64,000 nt of DNA from JBNLBS01 sp050303415 (GTDB lineage Bacteria > Pseudomonadota > Gammaproteobacteria > Methylococcales > Methylomonadaceae). How positions within the stretch are numbered: the stretch's first letter is position 1; every line of letters starts with the position of its first letter. Below the pieces are notes generated by a model, which was given only the letters and a program-made list of their open reading frames with translations, was not told where the DNA came from and did not search any database. A program made the position numbers and the translations under genes. The stretch covers positions 1 to 64,000 of the forward strand of contig JBNLBS010000014.1 of the NCBI GenBank assembly GCA_050303415.1. The letters are read 5' to 3'. This document shows, one piece after another, positions 16,384 through 24,286 of the stretch.

Positions 16384-17160
16384 TTATCTTAAGATACCCC
16401 TGGTTACATTACGCAAAAAACTAACCATAATGGATAATTCATCACAATCTCCGGCGATTCCTTCCATTTCTTCAATGGCATCTTCCAGCCTTAAATTCAT
16501 TTTATAAAGAATTTTATAGGCTTTTCTGATCTGCCTGATTGCATCAGGTGTAATACCATTACGCTCCATACCGACAGAATTAATTCCATGTGGCGCAGTT
16601 GGTCTACCGCCAACCATAACAAAGGGCGGAATATCCTGTGTTACTGCACTACCCATAGCCGAAAAACTGTATTGCCCAATTTGTGTAAATTGATGAACCA
16701 AAGTAAATCCGCCCAAAATAGCATGATCACCAATCAGCACATGTCCGGCTAATGATGCACCATTTGCCAAGATACAATGATTACCAATGACGCAATCATG
16801 GGCAACATGTGTATATGCCATAAACAGGTTATCGCTACCGATTTTGGTCACACCATGATCTTGCAAAGTCCCTCTATGTAAACTGGAAAACTCCCGAATG
16901 ACATTTCTATCACCGATTTCCAGACGGGTCACTTCGTCATCATATTTTTTATCCTGAGGGTCTTCACCCACTGAGCTGAACTGATAAATATGATTATCTT
17001 TCCCAATAGTACAAGGGCCTTTGATCACAGCATGAGGCCCGATTACTGTACCGGAGTCTATTGTTACATCAGGACCTATTACACTAAAAGGGCCAACACT
17101 CACATCATCAGCCAGCTCGGCATGAGAATCTATTACTGCACGTGAATCTATCAAAGTCAA
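16384..17160 (-). CDS. lpxA: UDP-N-acetylglucosamine acyltransferase LpxA
   Basis: First step of lipid A synthesis: 3-O-acylation of UDP-GlcNAc from acyl-ACP. The left-handed beta-helix hexapeptides are plain (IGPHAVIKGPCTIG, VIGNHCILANGASLAGHVLI), the catalytic His lies in YTHVAHDCVIG, and a C-terminal helical domain follows. The start is TTG at 17158-17160 (MTLIDSRAVI), overlapping the fabZ stop as TTGA; TTG at 17152-17154 would give the MID start common in the family. A GTG at 17178 is less likely because it buries six extra residues in fabZ. Confidence 0.94.
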   Translation of the reverse strand: MTLIDSRAVIDSHAELADDVSVGPFSVIGPDVTIDSGTVIGPHAVIKGPCTIGKDNHIYQFSSVGEDPQDKKYDDEVTRLEIGDRNVIREFSSLHRGTLQDHGVTKIGSDNLFMAYTHVAHDCVIGNHCILANGASLAGHVLIGDHAILGGFTLVHQFTQIGQYSFSAMGSAVTQDIPPFVMVGGRPTAPHGINSVGMERNGITPDAIRQIRKAYKILYKMNLRLEDAIEEMEGIAGDCDELSIMVSFLRNVTRGILR

Positions 17161-17600
17161 TCCACCGCAGCTGCACACATAATATTAGCACTGGCTACAA
17201 ATTCACCATCAACTTCAGCGCGACATTCAAATGACCAGATATTACGTTTACTTTTTACAAAGTTGGCTTCAAGTGTCATCTGATCACCAGGACCTACCGG
17301 TCTTTTAAATCTTGCTTTATCGATAGCTGCCAGATAATACGTCATCCCCTTGCCTAATTTAGGATCACTTTTAGCTGCCAGTAAACCGGTTACTTGTGCC
17401 AAAGCCTCCAAAATCAAAACTCCCGGCATAATTGGAAGATGAGGAAAGTGTCCCTGAAAAAATGGTTCATTAAAAGTGACATTTTTAATTGCCAGCATAC
17501 GCTTGCCTGGTTCGCACTCAACCACTTTATCAACTAATAAAAAAGGATAACGATGCGGTAAAAATTCTTGTATTTCTAAAATATCTAACTTATCAGACAT
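17157..17600 (-). CDS. fabZ: 3-hydroxyacyl-ACP dehydratase FabZ
   Basis: 147 residues, hotdog fold. The active site is GHFPHLPIMPGVLILEALAQ with His51 and Glu65. It starts LDILEIQEFLPHRYPFLLVD as FabZ proteins do. It removes water during fatty acid elongation and competes with LpxA for 3-hydroxyacyl-ACP, the likely reason for their conserved neighbourhood. It overlaps lpxA and stands 54 bases after skp. The lpxD gene that usually separates skp and fabZ is absent. Confidence 0.95.
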   Translation of the reverse strand: MSDKLDILEIQEFLPHRYPFLLVDKVVECEPGKRMLAIKNVTFNEPFFQGHFPHLPIMPGVLILEALAQVTGLLAAKSDPKLGKGMTYYLAAIDKARFKRPVGPGDQMTLEANFVKSKRNIWSFECRAEVDGEFVASANIMCAAAVD

Positions 17601-17654
17601 AGTGGTTTAATTACACTCTTGGCAAAATATTAAATATAAACTGAAAAGGGATTC

Positions 17655-18155
17655 TTAATCCGATAATGAATCCAGTTTCTTTTGTACCAGACTGGTGACA
17701 TCAATTTCATCACTGGTATAAATTACGCCATCAGTTAACAGCAAATCAAAACCTTCTTCTTTTGCCAGTGAGCGAATCGCTTCAACAATTCTGCGTTGAA
17801 GTTTACCCAGCTCTTCATTACGACGAATATTGAAATCTTCACTAAACTCTTGTTGAGCACGTTTTAGATCTCTTTTCTTATTTAAAATATCTTTTTCCAG
17901 CTTCACACGTTCTGATTTACTCATCACAGAAGCATCTGTATTCTTTTTCTCTTCCAGTTTAATAATTGCTTTTCTCTGGGCAACCAATTGTTTATCACGG
18001 GGTGAAAACTCTTTTTCCAGGCGTTTTTTTGCTTTTTCCGCCTGAGGCGCCTTTTCCAGTACCGCCGGCACATTGACAAAACCGATTTTTAACTCAGCAA
18101 AACTTACGTTTGCAACTAACATAAGTCCTAAAAACAAAGCAATTTTGTTATTCAT
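17655..18155 (-). CDS. skp: periplasmic chaperone Skp/OmpH
   Basis: A signal peptide of ~20 residues ends in VSFA. The mature part begins LKIGFVNVPAVLEKAPQAEK and forms a long charged helix pair (residues ~45-120), the tentacle of the Skp trimer. VDVTSLVQKKLDSL closes the barrel end. It holds unfolded outer-membrane proteins on the way to BamA. I start at 18155 (MNNKIALFLG); an ATG four codons upstream (18167) is also possible. Confidence 0.92.
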   Translation of the reverse strand: MNNKIALFLGLMLVANVSFAELKIGFVNVPAVLEKAPQAEKAKKRLEKEFSPRDKQLVAQRKAIIKLEEKKNTDASVMSKSERVKLEKDILNKKRDLKRAQQEFSEDFNIRRNEELGKLQRRIVEAIRSLAKEEGFDLLLTDGVIYTSDEIDVTSLVQKKLDSLSD

Positions 18156-18210
18156 TATTAAATCCATCTCTAGTTATTTTTAAATTATAAATCGTCTGAT
18201 TTATCCGGTG

Positions 18211-18263
18211 ATTATAGGGGATAAACCAGGCAAACCCAAAGTTCTGGTTTTAAAAGCCAGAAC
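18211..18263 (-). promoter_or_regulatory. hairpin at the bamA 3' end and possible skp promoter
   Basis: Arms GTTCTGG (18241-18247) and CCAGAAC (18257-18263) span the bamA stop codon and form a 7-bp stem with a 9-base loop. Downstream on the minus strand a perfect TATAAT lies at 18211-18216 without a clear -35. The hairpin could weaken read-through and the hexamer could restart transcription at skp. Both are weak signals. Confidence 0.3.
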
Positions 18264-20526
18264 CGAAAGAAAATTGAAAGTTTTTGGTGTCATCATCACC
18301 ATCTGCGTTAAGCGGCACTGCGACACTGACGGCAATAGCACCAAAAGGTGAAAGCCATTCTCCGGATACACCGACCGAAGCTTTAAAGTTATCTAGTCCC
18401 AAACCGTCGGAAACATTACCCGCATCTAAAAAGGTTCCCAAACGCATAGATTTGTTATCTTCCATAAAAGGAACCGGGAAAAATATCTCGGCGTGACCAA
18501 TTATCTTGCTGTTACCGCCAAAAGGAGCATTTTTAGAATCCCGAGGACCAATGGTATTATCATTAAAACCACGTATGGATCTGACACCACCGGCATAGTA
18601 ATGTTCAAAAAACGGAAATGTCGTGGTCTGTCCATAACTGTCACCGTAGGCAACTTCACCATACAGTTTTAATGTTAAGTCTTTTGCCAATGGAAAATAA
18701 CGTTGCTGCTTATAGCTGACTTTATAGTATTCCAAATCACTTCCGGGAACGGTTGCTAACGCAGAAAATCGCTGTTGTCCGCCATCAGTCGGGAAAACGG
18801 CACGGTTCAAAGTGTCATGAGACCAACCGATAGCCAGTGACAAGGTGGTGAAATTATCCCCCTCTTGATTGACAAACTTTCTAATTTGAGTGGAAGCCGT
18901 ATTAGAAACAGTCAGATCGGTATTTTTTAAATCTATATTAAAGCGTAATCGATCATATTCATTTAGCGGTATTCCGAAGTTTAAACCGGCATTCATGACA
19001 TCGGTTGAGTAGTTGGCAATATTCGCCGCATCGGCATCACGCGAGCGATAACCAATATCGTAACCGAGACTGACGCCATCCGCAGTAAAGTAAGGGTTCA
19101 AGAAACCAAACCGATAATCCGTGGTGACATCACTGTTGTTAAAAGCTAGGTTTACCCGCTTGCCCGAACCGAATACATTGTCCTGAGACACATTCGCATT
19201 AATCACGACACCTTGAACCTGTGAAAAACCAATACCTGCTGTAATATTACCGGAGGATTTTTCAACCACAGTGTAGTTCACATCAATTTGATCGGAAGAA
19301 CCAACTACCGGCGGCGTTTCAACATTAACACTTTCAAAATACCCTAAACGCTCCAGCCTGGTTTTTGACCGTTCGATATCGTTAGTCGATGCCCAACTTG
19401 ATTCCATCTGACGCATTTCCCTACGCAACACTTCATCGCGAGTCTTTGTGTTACCACTCATATTGATTCGGCGCACATAAACACGTTTACCAGGATCTAC
19501 AAAAAAAGTCATATCAACAGTCTTGGCTTCGTTATTTATTTCCGGCACCATGTTGACATTCGCGAAGACGTATCCCTCATCACCCAGTCGATCGGAAACC
19601 GCCTTTGAGGTTTCAGTCGCTTTTTTTCGGGAAAAAATCTCACCCGGCCCTACTTGAACCAACTTAAGAAGCTCTTGCGGTTCAACAATCAGGTTACCTG
19701 CCAGCTTGACCTTTTCAAGACTAAAAACTTCACCTTCTTTTACATTAATGGTAACGTAAATACCTTTCTTATCCGGTGTAATGGCGACCTGAGTGGAATC
19801 AATAACAAAATTAATATAACCACGATCCAGATAATATGAACGTAAACGTTCTAAATCTGCCGATAGTTTTTGTTTGGAATACTGGTCATTTTTTGTATAA
19901 AAAGACAATAAGTTAGTGGTGCTTAATTCAAACTCTTTTAACAATTTATCATCTGGAAAGACATGGTTTCCGACGATATTTATCTGCTTGATTTTAGCCA
20001 CCCGGCCTTCGGATATTTCAATCTTAACCCCGACACGATTACGGGTTAGCTGACTCACACTGGTATCAATCTTTAGACCATATTTACCGTGACTGAAATA
20101 CTGTCGTTTAAGTTCTTGCTCAACTTTTTCCAGCGTCTGCTGGTTAAATACCTTACCCTCAGCCAAGCCGATTTTCTTCAATGCATCACGTAAGTCTTCA
20201 GCACCGATATCCTTATTGCCTTCAAAAACAATTTTAGCTATAGAGGGCCGTTCTTCAACTTCGACAATTAAGGTCGTGCCTTCTCGACCTATCCTGATAT
20301 CTTTAAAAAAACCGGTTTTAAATAAAGCCCGAATGGCAGGGCCAGTATTATCAAGATCAAAAGTTTCACCAATACTGACAGGAAGATAATTATAGACCGT
20401 ACCGGCAGTAATTCTTTGCAGCCCATTAACCTGAATATTTTCTACAACAAACCCCTGTTCGGCTTTTGCAAGCTTAAACTGCATTAAGGCAATGACTAAC
20501 ACAGGAATGAAGGCTTTTAATTTCAT
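18250..20526 (-). CDS. bamA: outer-membrane assembly protein BamA
   Basis: 758 residues. After a signal peptide (~22 residues) five POTRA domains fill ~24-420, starting with FVVENIQVNGLQRITAGTVY. The 16-strand barrel follows (~440-758) with the conserved RGF in VRSIRGFNDN, which closes the lateral gate region, and a final aromatic residue (FGSGF). BamA folds and inserts outer-membrane proteins. Here the gene follows epmA on the same strand after a 234-base gap with its own promoter; the rseP gene that often precedes it is absent. Confidence 0.95.
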   Translation of the reverse strand: MKLKAFIPVLVIALMQFKLAKAEQGFVVENIQVNGLQRITAGTVYNYLPVSIGETFDLDNTGPAIRALFKTGFFKDIRIGREGTTLIVEVEERPSIAKIVFEGNKDIGAEDLRDALKKIGLAEGKVFNQQTLEKVEQELKRQYFSHGKYGLKIDTSVSQLTRNRVGVKIEISEGRVAKIKQINIVGNHVFPDDKLLKEFELSTTNLLSFYTKNDQYSKQKLSADLERLRSYYLDRGYINFVIDSTQVAITPDKKGIYVTINVKEGEVFSLEKVKLAGNLIVEPQELLKLVQVGPGEIFSRKKATETSKAVSDRLGDEGYVFANVNMVPEINNEAKTVDMTFFVDPGKRVYVRRINMSGNTKTRDEVLRREMRQMESSWASTNDIERSKTRLERLGYFESVNVETPPVVGSSDQIDVNYTVVEKSSGNITAGIGFSQVQGVVINANVSQDNVFGSGKRVNLAFNNSDVTTDYRFGFLNPYFTADGVSLGYDIGYRSRDADAANIANYSTDVMNAGLNFGIPLNEYDRLRFNIDLKNTDLTVSNTASTQIRKFVNQEGDNFTTLSLAIGWSHDTLNRAVFPTDGGQQRFSALATVPGSDLEYYKVSYKQQRYFPLAKDLTLKLYGEVAYGDSYGQTTTFPFFEHYYAGGVRSIRGFNDNTIGPRDSKNAPFGGNSKIIGHAEIFFPVPFMEDNKSMRLGTFLDAGNVSDGLGLDNFKASVGVSGEWLSPFGAIAVSVAVPLNADGDDDTKNFQFSFGSGF

Positions 20527-20575
20527 AAGTTAGGTCTATCAGTAAAACATCTATGTTTACATTAAAATTTTCAGA

Positions 20576-20584
20576 ATTATAGCA
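20576..20584 (-). promoter_or_regulatory. extended -10 promoter candidate of bamA
   Basis: On the minus strand TGCTATAAT gives a perfect -10 with an extended TGN; the leader to the ATG at 20526 would be about 44 bases. No good -35 is seen, which extended -10 promoters tolerate. Confidence 0.45.
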
Positions 20585-20760
20585 TATTAAAACTTTGCAC
20601 GGTCATCGTTACAGGTTTCCAACCGTCGCTTTTTTTCAAAATCCGGTACTGCTCAAACTGATCTATTATCGACATTACACTTTGCCAGAATCCCAGTTAT
20701 CATGCAGTATACTTCCTACCGGATTTTTACAAAACACGTAGAAAAGAAAGCCTGGGATGA

Positions 20761-21741
20761 TCAGGCTCTGGCTATCGGGAACGATAAAACATCCTCTATA
20801 GAACTACATTCAGCGAGCAACATTATCACTCGATCAAGACCGATCGCCATGCCGGAACAATCAGGCAAACCATGTTTCATAGCGGAAAGCAATCGCTGGT
20901 CTTTCCTCACGGAAGGTAAATCATGTACTTGACGATATTTTATTTCTGAATCAAACCGTCTTTCCAACTCAACTGAATCAAGCAATTCATAATATCCGTT
21001 ACCTAATTCCACAGAATTGATAAAGATTTCCACTCTATCGGTAATTAACGGGTTATCTTTATTGATGCGGGCCAATGACGACTGACAAACAGGGTAACCG
21101 TATATCAATAGCAATTCGTGTTTTGAAAACTGTGGTTGTACCAGGTGAGTAAATAAAAAATCCAACCACAACGAATGATCCTGCTGACAGATTAACACCG
21201 CGTCCGGTAGATTATTGTACTCAGCACAGGCCGCATATTTATGATGGCAGAAATTTAATGCATCCAAGCCGGTGTATCTGGCAAAAACTTCCTGATAACT
21301 GATACGAGTAGCCTTGTCTAAATTTTTATAAGGTTTAAACAAGTAAATCATCAAATCAATTATTTCCTGCATTAATTGATTTAGGTCATATCCCTCTCTA
21401 TACCACTCTAACAAAGTGAATTCCGGATTATGAAAACGCCCAGCCTCACCATTTCTGAAAGCTTTACATATCTGGTAAATTGAACCACTCCCTGAAGCCA
21501 GTAATCTTTTCATGGCAAATTCAGGTGACGTTTGAAGGTATAATCTCTGTGCTTTTGGACCAAAACAAAAATCAGTGGTAAAAAAATCCAGTTGCGGATC
21601 AGTACCAATAGCATTAGCCAAAACAGGTGTTTCAACCTCAAGTACGTTTCTTTCTGTAAAAAAAGCGCGTATAGCCGACAGAGTATTTGCCCTTAATTGC
21701 AAATACTCTAAAGAACAACTCGGCTGCCATTCAGCAAGCAC
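20761..21741 (-). CDS. epmA: EF-P (R)-beta-lysine ligase EpmA
   Basis: 326 residues, the length of free-standing class II LysRS paralogues without an anticodon domain. Motif 2 is seen as AFRNGEAGRFHNPEFTLLEW and motif 3 as GLDRVIMLL. It adenylates (R)-beta-lysine and puts it on EF-P. The gene starts with GTG, whose G is the last base of the efp stop TAG, so the two are translationally coupled. Confidence 0.93.
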   Translation of the reverse strand: MLAEWQPSCSLEYLQLRANTLSAIRAFFTERNVLEVETPVLANAIGTDPQLDFFTTDFCFGPKAQRLYLQTSPEFAMKRLLASGSGSIYQICKAFRNGEAGRFHNPEFTLLEWYREGYDLNQLMQEIIDLMIYLFKPYKNLDKATRISYQEVFARYTGLDALNFCHHKYAACAEYNNLPDAVLICQQDHSLWLDFLFTHLVQPQFSKHELLLIYGYPVCQSSLARINKDNPLITDRVEIFINSVELGNGYYELLDSVELERRFDSEIKYRQVHDLPSVRKDQRLLSAMKHGLPDCSGMAIGLDRVIMLLAECSSIEDVLSFPIARA

Positions 21742-22310
21742 TACTCTTTGACACGGGACACGTACTCACCGGTACGCGTATCCACCTTAACCACTTCACC
21801 AATTTGAACAAACAATGGCACACGAACCACAGCACCTGTCTCCAAGGTAGCGGGCTTACCACCGCCACCGGACGTATCACCACGCACACCAGGATCCGTT
21901 TCTGTAATTTTTAATTCGACAAAATTTGGCGGTGTGACAGATATCGGCGCATCATTCCACAATGTTACCAGACAGATATCCTGATCTTTCAACCAGTTTT
22001 TGGCATCACCTGTAGCCGCGTCGTCAATCTGATATTGCTCAAAGGTATCAGGAACCATAAAATGTCTGAATTCACCATCGTTATACAGATATTGCATTTC
22101 AATATCCATAACGTCAGCAGCTTCAACAGATTCACCTGATTTGAATGTTCTCTCGATCACACGCCCGGTTTTCAAATTCCTGATTTTAACTCGATTGAAG
22201 GCCTGCCCTTTACCCGGCTTTACAAACTCATTCTCAATAATTGCCGCCGGATCACCATCCAGCATAATTTTAAGCCCGGCTTTAAATTCATTAGTGCTAA
22301 AACTTGCCAT
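21741..22310 (-). CDS. efp: translation elongation factor P
   Basis: 189 residues in three beta-barrel domains. The modified Lys34 stands in KPGKGQAFNR. The C-terminal GDTSGGGGKPATLETG is the usual linker in domain III. EF-P helps ribosomes through polyproline. The gene has a strong site GAGGA before ATG and is followed by epmA with a one-base overlap; epmB is divergent. Confidence 0.96.
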   Translation of the reverse strand: MASFSTNEFKAGLKIMLDGDPAAIIENEFVKPGKGQAFNRVKIRNLKTGRVIERTFKSGESVEAADVMDIEMQYLYNDGEFRHFMVPDTFEQYQIDDAATGDAKNWLKDQDICLVTLWNDAPISVTPPNFVELKITETDPGVRGDTSGGGGKPATLETGAVVRVPLFVQIGEVVKVDTRTGEYVSRVKE

Positions 22311-22342
22311 TTTTTCCTCAAGACAATAAATAATTTAAAGGC

Positions 22343-22350
22343 ATTATAAT
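22343..22350. promoter_or_regulatory. shared -10 region between efp and epmB
   Basis: ATTATAAT reads TATAAT on the minus strand (22343-22348, for efp) and on the plus strand (22345-22350, for epmB). No strong -35 is seen on either side. A shared, overlapping -10 would tie expression of the factor and its modification enzyme; this is a hypothesis. Confidence 0.4.
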
Positions 22351-22387
22351 AGACACAGGAATCGATAGAAACTAAATCCCGCAATTA

Positions 22388-23398
22388 ATGATAGAAAAAC
22401 CTGACTATAACACCTTCAAAACATGGCAACAGCAATTGGCCAATGCTTTCTCAACTATTGATCAGCTATGCCATTACCTGCAACTAAACCCTGCCGAACT
22501 AAGCATATCTGCTGCAGCAACAAAACAGTTCCCATTACGCGTCCCGTTGAGTTTTGCTCAAAATATGCAAAAAGGTAACCCGAATGATCCATTATTAGCT
22601 CAAGTCTTACCTGTTTCTGCAGAACTGCTGAATGTGCCGGGCTTTATTGATGATCCAGTCGGCGACCTGTCAGCCGCTAACAGTCAGGGTTTAATTCACA
22701 AGTACCAGGGGCGGGTGTTATTGATCAATACCGGCAGTTGCGCCATTAACTGCCGATATTGTTTCAGACGCAACTTCCCATATGCAGACTACCAGTTAAG
22801 TTCCCAAAGAACAGATACAGCTATAACTGCCATCAAACACGACACCAGCATTAATGAGGTAATCTTAAGTGGCGGTGACCCTCTTATTCTTAATAATGAA
22901 AAGCTTGTTCACATCTTCAATCAGCTAAATTCGATATCACACCTTAAACGCATCCGAATCCACACCCGGTTACCAGTGGTATTACCTGCGCGTATCGACG
23001 ATGATTTTTTACAAATACTGACCAACAGCAGTCTACAAGTCATTATCGTAATCCACAGCAACCATTCTAACGAATTAAGCACGGAGGTTATTGAAGCATG
23101 CAAACTTATTAAGCAAACTGGCTGCAGCCTGTTTAATCAATCGGTGTTGTTAAAAGGGGTAAATGACCATGCCGACACCCTATGCCAACTTAGCGAAAGC
23201 CTTTTCGCTATCGGCGTGACACCTTATTACCTGCATTTACTGGATAAAGCGACAGGAACATCACACTTTGAGGTGCCTGAACATCAGGCGGTAAAACTGG
23301 TTAGGCAAATGCAGAAACAATTGCCTGGATATATGGTTCCAAAACTGGTCAAAGAAATTGCCGGTGGTTCAGCCAAGCAAAGTATTGCTATTGATTGA
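22388..23398 (+). CDS. epmB: lysine 2,3-aminomutase EpmB (EF-P modification)
   Basis: 336 residues. The radical SAM motif is Cys118-AIN-Cys122-RY-Cys125 in SCAINCRYCFRRNF. GGDPLILN and a C-terminal Lys in GYMVPKLVKEIAGG, which holds PLP in this family, are also present. It turns (S)-alpha-lysine into (R)-beta-lysine for EpmA. It is divergent from efp and overlaps the convergent 5'-nucleotidase gene by 11 bases. Confidence 0.94.
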   Translation: MIEKPDYNTFKTWQQQLANAFSTIDQLCHYLQLNPAELSISAAATKQFPLRVPLSFAQNMQKGNPNDPLLAQVLPVSAELLNVPGFIDDPVGDLSAANSQGLIHKYQGRVLLINTGSCAINCRYCFRRNFPYADYQLSSQRTDTAITAIKHDTSINEVILSGGDPLILNNEKLVHIFNQLNSISHLKRIRIHTRLPVVLPARIDDDFLQILTNSSLQVIIVIHSNHSNELSTEVIEACKLIKQTGCSLFNQSVLLKGVNDHADTLCQLSESLFAIGVTPYYLHLLDKATGTSHFEVPEHQAVKLVRQMQKQLPGYMVPKLVKEIAGGSAKQSIAID

Positions 23399-24278
23399 CT
23401 ATACCATGCGGCACATGTGCCGCACTGGTATGTTGCGCTACAGATTCACAATGGCCTTTTTGGTCATCGAAGAAAATATCAGCCCCAAAAACCTTTAAAA
23501 ATTCACCTTTAGGCATTCCGCCAAGAAATAATGCTTCATCAATCCGAATCCCCCAAGCACGCAAAGTCCGTACTACCCGTTCATGCGCGGGTGCCGAACG
23601 AGCGGTGACTAATGCTGTTCTGATTGGGGTTTCATCGGAATCGAAGTGGGTTTGAATTTGATGCAGTGCCAATAAAAACTCTTTAAACGGACCATGTGAT
23701 AAAGGCTTTTTTGCCATACTTCGTTCATTTTCGGTAAATGCATCCAAACCATGCTGCTGAAAAATTCGTTCTGACTCATCGGAAAATAACACCGAATCGC
23801 CATCAAACGCGATGCGCAATTGGTTCGAATCATTATCGACAGAGCTGCCGGACAGAATAGTCGCAGCAGCATAGCCTGACGCCAAAGCTTTTGCCACATC
23901 ATCAGCATTGGAAGATAAAAACAAATGTGCGCCAAAGGCAGGCACATAGCCATAAGGTGATACGCCACTGGTAAAAGCCGCACGGATAATATTTAATTGA
24001 TGATGGGCGATTGAGTTAAAAATTCTTAAGCCTGTATCAGCGCTATTTTGTGATAATAAAATGACCTCAACCAAGGGTATGTCATGCGCCCGTTCATTAA
24101 TTGCCAAAAGCTTTTTAACCAGGGAAAAACCAAAACCGGGCTTAAGCACTTCATCCTCATGTTCAATCTGATATCGACAAAAAGCTTCCTTGCCTTCATT
24201 GACAAAAATAGTGTGTGATTCATCCAAATCAAACAAGGCACGGGAGGATACCGCCACCACTAATTTATTTTCTTTCAT
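23388..24278 (-). CDS. cytosolic 5'-nucleotidase (NT5C1-like)
   Basis: About 296 residues from the ATG at 24278 (MKENKLVVAVSSRALFDL). FDLDESH at the start, RIAFDGDSVLFSDESE in the middle and IFFDDQKGH near the end are the HAD-like signatures of the 5_nucleotid family. It should remove phosphate from nucleoside monophosphates such as AMP or IMP. A frame nine codons longer starts with TTG inside the upstream gene and is less likely. Confidence 0.8.
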   Translation of the reverse strand: MKENKLVVAVSSRALFDLDESHTIFVNEGKEAFCRYQIEHEDEVLKPGFGFSLVKKLLAINERAHDIPLVEVILLSQNSADTGLRIFNSIAHHQLNIIRAAFTSGVSPYGYVPAFGAHLFLSSNADDVAKALASGYAAATILSGSSVDNDSNQLRIAFDGDSVLFSDESERIFQQHGLDAFTENERSMAKKPLSHGPFKEFLLALHQIQTHFDSDETPIRTALVTARSAPAHERVVRTLRAWGIRIDEALFLGGMPKGEFLKVFGADIFFDDQKGHCESVAQHTSAAHVPHGIVNQ

Positions 24279-24286
24279 TGCATGGT

